In this document: positions 22,847 to 34,046 of the stretch, in pieces | Numbering within the stretch: the stretch's first letter is position 1 | Layout of the letters: every line of letters begins with the position of its first letter | Assembly: GCF_026745355.1 (NCBI RefSeq) | Contig: NC_079204.1 | Span: 50,985,182-51,049,181 of the forward strand | Length of the DNA: 64,000 bases | From: Beta vulgaris subsp. vulgaris | Lineage: Eukaryota; Streptophyta; Magnoliopsida; Caryophyllales; Amaranthaceae | Direction of reading: 5' to 3' | Position numbers and translations under genes: made by a program | Notes under the pieces: generated by a model | Seen by the model: only the letters and a program-made list of their open reading frames with translations | The model's database searches: none | What the model was told of the DNA's origin: nothing

Positions 22847-23262
22847 TACGGTATTACGGTTGGCTCGGACTGCCCACTTTCAATTTAAAATTAGGTACGG
22901 TCTAAGCTTAATATTACCTTTGTTATTTTTTGGTTGCAACGATTAGACATTTTCTACTCACACTTTATGTCTAATCGTTGCAACTGAAAAAAACAAAGGT
23001 AGTATTAAGAAGAAAGCGGACCATTTTTATAAATACAATTAACTAGTTTAGTCTATTAAGTGACCAGATTAATCCATTCAGTATTCAGATTGTTTAAATC
23101 ATTTAGTGATTAATTAAATTCATTTAATGACTAACTAAATTCATTTAGTGACTTGTTTAATATATTTTTTTAATTCACAATGAGATGGAATAGACTTGTT
23201 AAGATGATATAAGCTTGGATTCGTTTAATTCTATGTTAAATTTAGACCACCTATTCTAAAAA
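22847..23262. repeat. Interspersed repeat, family with TTTAGTGACTAGTTTAATT-like phrase, copy 1
   Basis: This shares an ordered set of words with 30358-30790: TTAAAATTAGG-ACGGTC-AAGC-TAATATTA, several TTAGTGAC/GACTAG-TTTAATTCATTT phrases, and an end ATTTAGAC-ACCTATTCTAA. A third related piece lies at about 59718-59905. The central part is a loose tandem of the phrase TTTAGTGACTAGTTTAATTCA. It is interrupted here by a small hairpin element at 22917-22999. Confidence 0.6.
22917..22999. mobile_element. 83 bp foldback element (near-perfect hairpin) nested in a repeat
   Basis: The left arm (22917-22950, CCTTTGTT to GCAACGATTAGACAT) is the reverse complement of the right arm (22967-22999) except for one indel and two or three mismatches, around a loop of 16 bases. 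The flanking TTA and TAG, and comparison with the sister repeat at about 30400-30415 (which has an uninterrupted TAATATTAAG at this spot), show an insertion with a short TA or TATTA duplication. It is either a minimal MITE or a hairpin precursor; without expression evidence I call it an element. Confidence 0.7.
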
Positions 23263-24631
23263 TTATGTAAGTGATATACCCGAGCCTAATATTCAAAGAT
23301 CAATAATAACTATGCACATAAAATTTGGCAACAATTCCTCCTTGTTCCATTATGGATATCATTATCCATAAATTTTTAACCTTTTTAAGGTCGTAGATAA
23401 AATGAAAAGCTCTGCCGAGTTAGAACTTATTGTTGGCAACCCGAATCGAGATAGTGGATTCGACCCTTTGATAGTATGGGGGAAAGTAAGGGGTTCTCCT
23501 CTCCCAAAATAGTCTTAATGGTGGATTTGATCTCTCAACGAGGTTGGAAGATACATTTATAACTGGCCTAAGCTTAGCTTTGGCATATCCACAAAACGAA
23601 GAATGTAGCAATCTTATACATTTATAGTATACTAGTGGACTGCCAGTATATGATGAATCTACATAGTGCTTAAACAATTTAAGATGCTTACATGTAATTT
23701 AGAGAGAGCGGCACAATTCTAGTGTATTCTTTTCATTACTGAATTGAAAGAATCTTGTCTATTGATTTTTTTCAACTAATGAAGTGCATCCGCTCAAGTT
23801 AAGAACATGTTAAAACCTATTAAATGCCACTTGTGAGTGTCCAAAGAAAGAAGAGAGAATAAATCACTTTATAAGATTAGGAGTTACTCCTCCTATCACC
23901 AATTGGTTTTAGCCTTTTAGGATGGAATCTCCTAACTTGTAAGTGGGCTAAACTCTCCTCCTCCTTAAACGCTACTGAATAAGGATTACTTCATGTCCAG
24001 CCCCTAAGAGGATTATTGCTCTGAATTTCTAAAGACACTCATATTGTTTGGTTTTTGGCTTTAAAATTTGTAAGTCATGTAATACCGGTTATATAATAAA
24101 CATGTACAATTATGGTTTTTTTGAAAATTGGAAACAAAAAAGTGTAATGTACTTATTCTGTTTTAATTTCCATATTTCTTGCTTTAGTTTGTTTTAAAAA
24201 TAAAAAATAATAATGAAGAGACTTTATAGTTGTTTTTTCTAACCTTGCTATTGAGAAAAAATAAACTACATTATCATGAGGAAAGAAATTTCAAAACTAA
24301 GATTCTGTGTTTGTTGGATTGACATCATTTAAAAGATGAAGAAGTGGAACATGGGCAAATGCAATACATGAGCACTTTGAAAATCACATAGAGATAAATA
24401 TCCAACAAGCACATTTCAACAGTTTGAGGTCAGTATAAATACCAATTAAGACCATACATTATAATTCGGAAATCTCGCAAATGCTATACACATTCTGTGA
24501 GAACAATCAAAATAAAATCTTGTCATTTCATAAAATTTAGCATTTGCCAACTTTATCAACCCACTAAACGAGTTACCCACTAGTGGTGTACTGTTCTCCT
24601 GTGATATGGTATGAATATAAATATCTGGTAT
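23263..24631. other. Intergenic AT-rich stretch, no gene seen
   Basis: About 1.4 kb without a supported reading frame or clear element. It separates the repeat at 22847-23262 from a copia remnant. Confidence 0.5.
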
Positions 24632-25013
24632 TGTTAGGACTCTTATTCCTATTACATTATATTGTCAAGAGTTCGATGTTTTATGAACGTACTATATATG
24701 TTGAGGTTGACTGTCATTCTGTTCGTGATGCTGTGACTGATAGATTAGTGATCTGTCATATGTTCCTAGTAATTTTCAATTGACAGATATTTATACTAAA
24801 GCACTTGGTAGGACTCAATTTGAATTTTTGTTGTCCAAGTTGGGCGTTTGCATACACGCTCCAATGTGAGGAAAGGTGTTAGGACTCTTATTCCTATTAT
24901 ATTATAAATTGATATCAGTATGCCTAATTTGCATATATCGGGACCCTGTCCTCTAGATTGTATCAATACTCTTGATGAATGAGAACACAACACAAATTAA
25001 CCAAATCTTAACA
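24632..25013 (+). mobile_element. Ty1-copia remnant: LTR stub, end of RNase H, polypurine tract and 3' LTR
   Basis: A 29 bp stub TGTTAGGACTCTTATTCC (24632 onward) repeats the start of the LTR at 24877. Between them the end of a copia polyprotein is readable with one or two shifts: FYERT-YVEVDCHSVRDAV, then TDIYTKALGRTQFEFLLSKL, the conserved C-terminal end of copia RNase H. A polypurine tract GAGGAAAGG (24868-24876) directly precedes TGTTAGG. Most of the element, including the rest of the 5' LTR, gag, integrase and RT, is deleted. Confidence 0.75.
24877..25013 (+). repeat. Copia 3' LTR, about 137 bp
   Basis: Starts TGTTA and ends TAACA, the usual inverted LTR termini, directly after a polypurine tract. 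Short for a copia LTR, but within the range of small elements of this type. Confidence 0.65.
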
Positions 25014-25435
25014 CGTAGTTTATTTCAGAAACAAATGCACAAGCTTTTTTGGTCGAGACTGAAAATTCAACTGATAAAATTCCAATTACGTGATCTTCTT
25101 ATTATTTGCCTTTACTAGATCATTACATTCATTGAAGTATGGAACAAGTACCCTTCAATTAATTGGTTCAAATCTTTCATAGAGTAGAAGAAAGACTAAA
25201 AACAGCCAACATAAATGTATCAAATGTCAACTTTTATAAATTTCCAATTACTTGCGAACAAGAACAAGTTTATATATATTTATCTACAGTTATGTTCCTG
25301 AAATTAATCTTTAAAGTTCAATCATACTTTTAATTGAACTGTAATTCAATTTTCAGGAGAAATTTTCTAAATCTAAAAACAAGTTTAAGTACTAGACTTA
25401 ATTAGCCACTTAGCTTGTTTATTACATTTATAATC
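25014..25435. other. Sequence downstream of HSFB3
   Basis: About 420 bp of AT-rich sequence that would hold the HSFB3 3' end. No gene or element boundary is seen. Confidence 0.45.
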
Positions 25436-25455
25436 ATGCATGCATGCATGCATGC
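25436..25455. repeat. (ATGC)n microsatellite at the HSFB3 3' end
   Basis: Five tetranucleotide repeats of ATGC lie directly after the HSFB3 stop codon (on the minus strand), so they would be transcribed in its 3' untranslated region. Confidence 0.8.
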
Positions 25456-25458
25456 ACA

Positions 25459-28400
25459 TTACTTGCATGACTGAGATAATAGAAGTCTTGCCGTCTCATA
25501 AACCTCTTCAGACCTCTTCCTCTTTCTTTCCCTTTCTCCCTGAACTTCTAATCTTACACCAAACAACTTGGGCTGTTTTTTATAATTATCGTCGTCGTCG
25601 TCATCGTCGTTTTCTTCCTTTCGGTTCGCGTAGATTGCGACCAAGCCAAGGAGTTCATTGCACTTGTTTTTCATGGTTGTGAGCTCTGAACTAAGCACCC
25701 CATTTTCCATTTTTAGTCTCTTGTTTTCATCCACTAGAATATTGAGCTCAGAAGATGATGAGGTTGATGAGGATCTTTGATCTTCATCATGATTATGTGG
25801 AGGAGCTTCTAAGCTTGTTGGTAATGCTGCCACCGTAGGTGGTGGTTGACGGTAGGCTTTTCGACGGCGAATCTGGCCGAGAAACTCTCTCTTGCCTCTT
25901 TGGAACTTGTCATTGCTAAACTCCCACCGGTTTGTTGCCACTTTCCTGAATCCCTATGAAGTAACATAGAGAAAATCCAAAGTATTAAAGCCAATTTTGC
26001 ATGCAATAAACCTTTAACAAGATAAAGAGTTGCATAGATTCTCACATATGTAATGTAATGCAACTTTATTATTAATTGATAGTGTGATATGAGTTCAATA
26101 TGGGGTCATTGATAAGAACTACTAACATTGTATGTAGTGGCGGATCTAGGATTTTTACATAGGGTGGGCCGAAGAACTTATTGATTAATTTCTTTAAAAC
26201 TACCTGCTCCACCATATCTATTTGCATTTCCATTCCAGATAGGTTACTTATAAATATTTTAGATCATGGGGTGGGTCGAGGCTTGGATAGCCACCCCTAG
26301 ACCCGCTCCTGATTATTTGTATGTAATGGGTTATTATTTTATGTACATATAGGATTATTAACAAGTTTACTTATAATGATTCATCGACACTTAACCATGC
26401 AACATGTTAGATGAAAGAGATGAAACATGTAAAAGATTGCAATTATGTACATGTTGTTTTGGATTTTATACCTCTTAGATTATCAAGAAAATAAAGAATG
26501 AAAACGTGTAGCTTTCAAAATCTACCAACTCCACTCCTTCCTTTCTTCTTCCTAACCTTCTTTCTTTTAATTTCTTTTCACTGATATATAAATTTCAATG
26601 AGAAACAATAAAAAAAACAAACAATTTGGTCTATCAAGCGTGCAACTTTTTTTACTTTCTTGATACAGAGTACTTATAATGACTATTTTGTCAAGTGACG
26701 ATAAATGCAGCCAAAGTTTTTGCCGAAATGCCTTTATTCAACATTCTACAGCTTAATCTAGACAAAGCTATAACAAAAAAGCGAATTAAAGCTTCCAATT
26801 TTCTAGTTGAACGTTTGACTCACCAAGCCCTATCATATTCAATATTTGACTGAAACAAAATTAATTAGTGGTGTGTACTGAACAATGAACATGTGGAAAT
26901 TGGGTAATATTCAATTGATAGAATAGTCTACCAAAAAACTGAAAGCAAGTCCCATCTTAAAAGTGTAACCATTAAAATAAAACTGAGCTGAGTATATGAT
27001 ATGCGATAATAGTTAAAATTAATGGTAATGAAGTAATTTTGTAAATGAAGTTTCAAATCAATGTTCATAATATTGTTTCTATACCATGAGAGATCTTGTT
27101 TATCTTGGTAAATTTTTTTTTTCATATTACCATGTTTAAATTGAAAATGAATGGTAATGAAAAATTTTATGAAGAAAACATGTGTTTATAGATGGGGTTG
27201 CACTATCAAACACCTTTACATGGAACTTATCTTACAAGACTCTCATGTATAAATTTTGTAATTATTATCTTTAGTTATTACTCATAAGTCATACCAAACA
27301 AGTCGATAGAGTAAAATAAATATGATGTTTATGTAATAATTACAATGAATGAGTCTTGATTTTTATTTTATTTTTGGGTAAATTACGAGTTTAATTCCAT
27401 TTTTTAAATATATTTATATAAGATTGTATGTCTTATAGGGAGGGAATACTATTGATTAGTGATTACTATGAAAAGTTTTAGAAATTTCAAATATATAGGT
27501 TTTTGGATCAATTCAACTATGACCGAATTGTTTATAATTTGGGTCAACATAAAATAAGATTTGAACTCGTTCAAGTAATAGTTGTAAACTTGTAATCCGA
27601 CAACCAAGTACGATTTAAAGTTGTTAATTAGGTTGAACATGATATTTGTCTTTTAACCAAAGCTAAGTAAATCACAGAATTATAATTACTCAAGGTAAAC
27701 GTAACTTATGGATTTTTTTAACTAATATCCTTGAATCAAACAGACAAATACCAACTACAATCATAATCACCTTGTTGACAATAACTTTAAACCTTTAATC
27801 CATTTCCCATTTCTTAATCATGGTTACCTAAGCTTGACAATCCGCAACAACAAACAACAATATTTTAGAATCAACTTAATCATAATTAAACATCAAAAGC
27901 TAATATTATTTGGCACTAATGATAATTAATTATTCAATTTAACTAATACTTAACCTTAAAAAAATTACTTTCATCTTAGACAATAATTACAATCCACAAT
28001 TAACAATCATAACTTGCACTAATCTCATAAACCAATCTAATTTTAATTATGTTGCTCATAGTGTACATTAAATTATGTGTTATATAATCAATCATTAGTG
28101 CATGCTTGAACGTTGCAAAGTAAAAAATATACTAGTAGAACTGTATAATCTATTTTGATCGTATTAGATGTAAGGAAATAATAATGTTAAAACTTAAAAA
28201 AGAATGGATCGTGAAGAAGGATAAAAAATTATTACCCTCCACCTTTTTCATCTCTCTCTACAACTATATTCATTTTGTCTTATATTATTTCGTACTCCCT
28301 CCGTCCCAAGTTGCTACATTTGCTTTTTTACAGTTTACGAGATGCAAATTCAAACAACAATATCTTGAGTTACATATATGAAAAAATTATAAAAATTATA

Positions 28401-28902
28401 TATTTGGAAAATACAAGTTGGGACGAATCAAACAAGATCCAACATGACTATGTTTCTTCTTATGTATATGGAGTAAAAGATAGTCAAAGTTATGACGTGA
28501 ATAGTGCCTACGGTCAAAATGTAGCAACTAAATTGGAACGAAGGGAGTAATTCATTATCTCCAATCCAAGCATACTTTTTCAGTTACTACCAATCAATAT
28601 TGTAGTCATGTAGCAGTAAAATACTTAGTATGAAAAAAAGGAGCAATAATACTCACGTAAGTATTGAGTTGCCTAACAAAGCTAGAGAAGTTGCAATGCT
28701 TGAAGAGAGTAGGAAGCAAGTCCCGGGAAAACTCCGCCGGCTGCCACACAACGAAGGCGGTACCGCCATCGTTCCATGAGATGACGGTGTCTGTGGCCGG
28801 ATCATCCACAAGCATATAGGTCTTCAACAAGAAGGGTGGTGGATTTGATTTCCTCATTATTGCATACTCTAACAACTCCTTGTCACACACACCACCCTCC
28901 AT
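25459..28902 (-). CDS. HSFB3: Heat stress transcription factor B-3
   Basis: Two exons: 28902-28657 (82 codons) and 25953-25459 (164 codons plus stop), joined in phase 0 after NTY with donor GTGAGT and acceptor ATAG. This is the usual intron position inside the Hsf DNA-binding domain. The protein is 246 aa (Arabidopsis HSFB3 is about 244). DNA-binding domain at residues about 20-114 ([34 protein letters not shown]). Short HR-A/B coiled coil about 150-190 ([20 protein letters not shown]). Poly-Asp run 198-204. The class B repressor tetrapeptide context KLFGV is at 211-215, followed by basic RERKRKR at 223-229, a likely nuclear signal. No AHA activator motif is seen, as expected for class B. It binds heat shock elements in the nucleus and probably represses or modulates transcription. 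The 2.7 kb intron holds two small transposons. Confidence 0.95.
26136..26316. mobile_element. Small TIR element in the HSFB3 intron with 8-9 bp target duplication
   Basis: The 9-mer TTGTATGTA occurs at 26128-26136 and 26317-26325 on both sides of a 180 bp segment. The segment starts AGTGGCGGATCTAGGATTT and, near its end, carries the rough inverse CCTAGACCCGCTCCT. The duplication length fits hAT (8 bp) or Mutator (9 bp); the ends are too diverged to choose. Confidence 0.65.
28295..28547. mobile_element. Stowaway-type MITE in the HSFB3 intron
   Basis: 253 bp between TA dinucleotides. Ends CTCCCTCCGTCCCAAGTTGC and, inverted, GTTGGAACGAAGGGAG, the standard Stowaway terminal word. No coding capacity. 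Confidence 0.85.
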
Positions 28903-29410
28903 TATGTTGCCGAAAATAGAAAAAACAACCCTGTGTAGATTAAAAAGAAACGGACTAAAAAGAGAAGTGCGTAAATTAAAAAAAATGAAAAGAGTAGTAT
29001 GAATTACTAAACCTTATCCCTTACACTCTTTTCTTATTATTCAAAGATGAAATAATTTATAGGGAAATGAGAAGAACTTAAAATTAAGAAGAAGAATAAG
29101 AAAGAGATTAAACTGAGAAGAATGAAGAATAAATAATCAATAATGCAATAATATGATCAGTAAAAAAAGGCAGCCGAGAAAAGAAGAAGGGCAGTTAAGA
29201 ACTCCCAATTCCAGCAATAGAAACCCAACACGACTCCACAGTTCATGAGATTTGCAAGGCCTTGTTGTTTGTGTTTTTTTGATGAATGATGATAGATCTT
29301 AATTCCCTTTATCTCTCTTCTTTTTAATTTCTCTCTTCTTTCTTTATTTCTTTCTCTCTTTGGAAGAATGATGAGGTTGTTGAAACGTATGTAAAAGGTT
29401 GGACCTCTTC

Positions 29411-29419
29411 TTTATATAC
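29411..29419 (-). promoter_or_regulatory. Probable TATA box of HSFB3
   Basis: On the minus strand the sequence reads AGTATATAAAGAAGAGG, about 510 bases upstream of the HSFB3 ATG. A CT-rich leader on the plus strand (AG-rich on the minus) lies between, consistent with a long 5' untranslated region. Position and sequence fit a TATA box; there is no direct evidence of the start site. Confidence 0.5.
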
Positions 29420-30020
29420 TGGAATAGTTTCATGCTTTTTTGTCAAAGGACTAATTTTTTATTCATCAATTTGTGTTATAGTATTATAGTATGTTGTATT
29501 AGAGTGTATTACATGGACGTACTACTAGGTAGATAGTAGGGATTGGTAACACTTGGTGCAAGGAAAAGTTTTATGGAAGCTTCCTTCCTTTCCTTCCTTT
29601 TATACCTTCTTTAAAGTACAATAGCCAACGTAACGTTGGTGACTTCATATTAACCCATGGGTAGGTAGGTGAATTTGTGGCATTTAGGTCCGGTCTTTTA
29701 GATGGCGTGAAACTGAACTGAAATGAATATAAGAGAGCAATTGAATTGAGATAAATTTAAAAGAATATGGTCTAAAGGTGAGCTCAGACTAATATGAATA
29801 TATTGAATTTTTTATGATTTTATTAGGATTAATCTGAATTATTTATCATTAAATTTATTTTTTTTAAGATGAGAAGAACGCATGCTGAAAATGAAAAATA
29901 AAATTACTTATCTTTGGCTATTTGAAATAATAAAATTTTAGGTTCCAAATCAATTCATGATAGAGCAAATTGTGGATGAATTATTTCACACTAATTGATG
30001 TATTGTGAAATTCAAATGTA
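29420..30020. other. HSFB3 upstream region
   Basis: About 600 bp of AT-rich sequence upstream of the putative HSFB3 promoter. No gene or clear element is seen. The block near 29700-29850 contains loose GAACTGAA/GAATTGAG words similar to the tandem repeat at 32575-32730. Confidence 0.4.
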
Positions 30021-30338
30021 TTCCCTCCGTTTCCTAAAGATCTTCTCACTTACTATTCCTACAGATACCAAGGAAAATCAAGTTGTGTGGGGCATGGTGT
30101 GAGTAAAGTAGGAGAGAGAAAGGAGTTAAGATAAATATACAAATAAAAAGGGGTTAAAGTAGGAGAGAGAAAGGGAGTAAAATTGAATTAATAATGTAAT
30201 GGTGGACCATATGATAGTGACATGAGAGGGTAAATAGGGAAATTTATTTTGCCAAATAAGGAATAAAGCAAAAGTGGGAAGATCTTTTGGAAACACCCTT
30301 AAACGGAAAGAGGGAAGATCTTTAGGAAACGGAGGGAG
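30021..30338. mobile_element. Stowaway-type MITE, copy A
   Basis: 318 bp between TA dinucleotides, ends TTCCCTCCGTTTCCTAAAGA and inverted TTTAGGAAACGGAGGGAG. Nearly identical along its length to copy B at 31716-32032 and related, in reverse orientation, to copy C at 32248-32559. Confidence 0.9.
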
Positions 30339-30357
30339 TAAATGCTAAATTAACAGT

Positions 30358-30790
30358 TGGTCTTGTAAGAGACCGTCTTCTTTTATTTTAAAATTAGGCA
30401 ACGGTCCAAGCCTAATATTAAGAAAAAAATGAACCACCTTTCTTAATATAGTGACTAGTTAATCTATCTATTAGTAGCCTGTTTAATTTATTTAGTGACC
30501 AGTTTAATTCATCCAATTCTCAAATTCTTTAATTCATTTGGTGATTAGTTTAATTAATTTAGTAACTAGTTTGATACATTCAGTAAGAATGTCGGCTTAT
30601 TTTCTAAAATTGTTTGTTATAGTTCGAGATTCGAAAGGAAACAAAAGAGATAAGCAGGGACGATTAGCTTGGTGCAAGATGTATAGAGATAGTGTTGGGT
30701 TAGAGTTAGATGCAATGGGTTTGTTGGGATAATATAGGCTTAAGTTTAATTTGTCTAATTTTATGTTAGAATTAGACTGCCTATTCTAAT
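30358..30790. repeat. Interspersed repeat, same family as 22847-23262, copy 2
   Basis: Begins near TCTTGTAAGAGACCGTCTT and ends near TAGACTGCCTATTCTAAT. It shares TTAAAATTAGG, CGGTC-AAGCCTAATATTAAG and repeated GTGAC-AGTTTAATTCAT phrases with the copy at 22847. The outer AGACCGTCT word, which recurs inverted (AGACGGTC) in the piece at 59718-59905, suggests a TIR element family. Confidence 0.55.
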
Positions 30791-30884
30791 AAATAATTAA
30801 TGCATTGCGCAATTCCAATGTAAATGCTAAAATATAAGACCTTTATAACAGAGCATGTTACCATTATAAAAAGGCTATTATACT

Positions 30885-31714
30885 TTAAACAATAAACAAT
30901 AAACGATAAACGATAAACGATAAACGATAAACGATAAACGATAAACGATAAATAATAAACAATAAACAGTAAACAGTAAACAGTAAACAGTAAACAATAA
31001 ACAATAAACAATAAACAATAAACAATAAACAATAAACAATAAACAATAAACAATAAACAATAAACAATAAACAATAAACAATAAACAATAAATAATAAAT
31101 AATAAATAATAAATAATAAACAATAAACAATAAATAATAAATAATAAATAATAAATAATAAATAATAGATAATAAATAATAAATAATAAATAATAAATAA
31201 TAAATAATAAATAATAAATAATAAATAATAAATAATAAATAATAAATAATAAATAATAAATAATAAATAATAAATAATAAATAATAAATAATAAATAATA
31301 AATAATAATAATAAATAATAAATAATAAATAATAAATAATAAAAATAAATAATAAATAAAAAATAATAAATAATAAATAATAAATAATAAATAATAAATA
31401 ATAAATAATAATAAATAATAAATAATAAATAATAAATAATAAATAATAAATAATAAATAATAAATAATAAATAATAAATAATAATAATAAATAATAAATA
31501 ATAAATAATAAATAATAAATAATAAATAATAAATAATAAATAATAAATAATAAATAATAAATAATAAATAATAAATAATAAGTAATAAATAATAAGTAAT
31601 AAATAAATAATAATAATAATAATAATAAATAATAAATAATAAATAATAAATAATAAATAATAAATAATAAATAATAAATAATAAATAATAAATAATAAAT
31701 AATAAATAATAAAT
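30885..31714. repeat. Array of about 118 heptanucleotide repeats with variant blocks
   Basis: The period is 7 bp. Left to right the unit changes in blocks: AAACGAT, then AAACAGT, then AAACAAT, then AAATAAT for the longest part, with a few 4 or 11 bp slips. The array resumes in short form after MITE copy B (from about 32034). Because no unit gives a stop codon on the minus strand, it produces long false reading frames of LLFIIYY type. Block structure shows local expansion of single variants. Confidence 0.95.
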
Positions 31715-31715
31715 A

Positions 31716-32032
31716 CTCCCTCCGTTTCCTAAAGATCTTCCCACTTACTGTTCCTACAGATACCAAGGAAAATCAAGTTGTGTGGGGCATGGTGTGAGTA
31801 AAGTAGGAGAGAGAAAGGGGTTAAGATAAATAAACAAATAAAGAGGGGTTAAAGTAGGAGAGAGAAAGGGAGTAAAATTGAATTAATAATGTAATGGTGG
31901 ACCATATGATAGTGACATGAGAGGGTAAATAGGGAAATTTATTTTGCCAAATAAGGAATAAAGCAAAAGTGGGAAGATCTTTTGAAACACCCTTAAACGG
32001 AAAGAGGGAAGATTTTTAGGAAACGGATGGAG
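31716..32032. mobile_element. Stowaway-type MITE, copy B, inserted in the 7 bp array
   Basis: 317 bp, ends CTCCCTCCGTTTCCTAAAGA and inverted TTTAGGAAACGGATGGAG, flanked by TA. Array units AAATAAT lie on both sides, so the MITE landed inside the array. Only a few differences separate it from copy A. Confidence 0.92.
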
Positions 32033-32247
32033 TAATAAATAATAAATAATATTAAAATTAATATTAATATTAATAAGAATAATAATAATTATAATAATAA
32101 TAATAGTAAATAAATAATAATGATATTAATAAAAACAATAATAAAAAATAATGAAAATCAACAAAATATAAAAAATACAAATTCATCGTTATTATAATAA
32201 TAACAATATTAGTAGTAATATTGAAAACAAAAATAATAATTACAATA

Positions 32248-32559
32248 CTCCCTCCGTTTCCTAAAGATCTTACCTCTTTCCGTTTAAGTGCGTTTCCAAA
32301 AGATCTTCCATCTTTTACTTTATTCCTTATTTGGAATTTTTCTCCCTTTTTATCCTATGTCCCTATCATATGTTCCATCATTACATTATTAATTCAATTT
32401 TACTTCTTTCTCTCTCCTACTTTAACCCTCTTTTTATTTGTTTATTTATCTTAACCCCTTTCTCTCTCCTACTTTACCCACCCCACACAAATGGATCATC
32501 CTTGGTATCTGTACTCTGTAGGAACAGTAACAAGGAAGATCTTTAGGAAATGGAGGTAG
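32248..32559. mobile_element. Stowaway-type MITE, copy C, reverse orientation
   Basis: 312 bp between TA dinucleotides, ends CTCCCTCCGTTTCCTAAAGA and inverted TTTAGGAAATGGAGGTAG. Internally it is the reverse complement of copies A and B (for example CTTATTTGGAATTTTTCTCC against GGGAAATTTATTTTGCCAAA) and more diverged. Confidence 0.88.
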
Positions 32560-32574
32560 TATTAGACAAGACTG

Positions 32575-32730
32575 GACTTATTTTGGCTGAACTGAACTCA
32601 ACTTATTTTAGCTGATTGAACTGAACTAAATTAAACTTATTTTGGCTGAATTGAACTAAACTAAACTTATTTTAACTAAAGTGAACTTATTTTAACTAAA
32701 GTGAACTTATTTTAGATGAACTGAACTGTA
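32575..32730. repeat. Short tandem repeat of about 25 bp units
   Basis: About six degenerate copies of GAACTGAACTAAACTTATTTTGGCT-like units (described by its two words GAACTGAACT and ACTTATTTT) end in AATAAGTCCAAAAGAACA. Related loose words occur near 51900-51960 in an NTRC intron. Confidence 0.65.
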
Positions 32731-33188
32731 AATAAGTCCAAAAGAACAGAGCTTAAATTTCCTCTATTAAAACCCCTTGGTTCTACAGGAAGAAATACAT
32801 GTAGATCAATTGATTAAAACGTATAAACTCAAAATACTGACACTAATAAAATGCCCAACCATGTGCATATTGGAACCTTATATTTGATTCCAATAAAAGT
32901 CACTTATGACTTTATTATTCCATATGGTTTTCCCAAATTCCACATTATTACACAAAGTCTAGAACGAAAATTCTTACAAAATTTACATCAGCTAAGACGT
33001 ACTCCTCGAGTAATTGGTCAATCAAATTTCATGACAATTTACAAAAAGAATACTTTGTAGTTTGTAATATATATAAGGAAACACACGTCAAAAGATTAAC
33101 TAAAGTCAATACAACCAAATAACTTGTTTTCAGTACGCGCCAAAATTCTAGAAATTAATGCAGAGCAACACAAAGTGAAAAAAATCTA
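32731..33188. other. Intergenic stretch between repeats
   Basis: About 450 bp. One open frame of 69 codons (32851-33060) exists but resembles no family I know. I see nothing else. Confidence 0.4.
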
Positions 33189-33540
33189 CTCCATCCGTCT
33201 CAAAATATAGTTCGTGTTTCCATTTTACTATTTTAGGTGTCCCGATATATAGTTCTTGGTTTCTAATTTTAATTCCACATTTTTTCGTAATTTGTCTAGA
33301 AAAATCATATCGCATCATTTATTTGCTTCTTGAAATTAGTTTTTTTTTTGCTTTGATTGTACAACCTAGTGGCTACATTTAATGCTCTTTCACCAATTAT
33401 TTTTCATTCTCTCTCCTAAAATCATCTTTTCTCATACAATATTTATTTAAATAAACAAAAAATCTTTATTATCCCTCTAAGAGTCTACCTACCTTAATTC
33501 TCGTAAAAAAATAGAATCAAAAACTATATTTTAAAAGAAG
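33189..33540. mobile_element. Stowaway-type MITE
   Basis: 352 bp between TA dinucleotides. Ends CTCCATCCGTCTCAAAATATAG and, inverted, CTATATTTTAAAAGAAG. More diverged than the other MITEs here. Confidence 0.7.
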
Positions 33541-34037
33541 TATTTGCATGTGTGATGTTTGTGTGAACATAAGTGCCGCTTATATATGGACGTCAAATTC
33601 TTCAACTTGGAAATATGTAGTCAAGGTTGTTGAAATTCTACTAGTACACTTACTACTACTACTTCCTAAGCATGCATCGATCCAAACCGATGACTTAATT
33701 GATTATTACGCAAAACTATATGTATCCTCTTTGATTGATCAATTCAAAAGTTTGTTTTTCGTTGAAAATACACGAGTCCCATGATGCAAATTGATAAACT
33801 ATGCACATTCAAACTCTCCCAAATATAACCATCTAAATTTAAGGTTATGACTTAATATGCATGCATGGATATTAAGGAAGACTTGGTTTTTTGGTTTTGT
33901 TTTGATGGAAGACTTGGTCATTGCGATAACAAGTAGGAGTATTGTTGATTTCTTATAGTTCTTGAAGTGTGAAAGAAAAGAAATTAGTTAAGTAGTCAAA
34001 TGTCAAACTATATGGAAATAGTCACTCGAATTTAATT
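33541..34037. other. Intergenic stretch left of the MULE
   Basis: About 500 bp of AT-rich sequence with no gene or element that I can support. Confidence 0.4.
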
Positions 34038-34046
34038 AATATTTTA

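Noticed and set aside
22917..22999. A microRNA gene
   Set aside because: Hairpin shape alone is not enough; insertion into a repeat with a TA-like duplication favours a foldback element.
30885..31714. Interstitial telomere array
   Set aside because: Same 7 bp period, but the units (for example AAATAAT) do not contain the CCCTAAA telomere sequence.
30781..31766. Long minus-strand frames (up to 293 codons) of LLFIIYY repeats
   Set aside because: They are translation of the 7 bp array, present in more than one frame because the unit lacks stop codons. No promoter, start context or known family.
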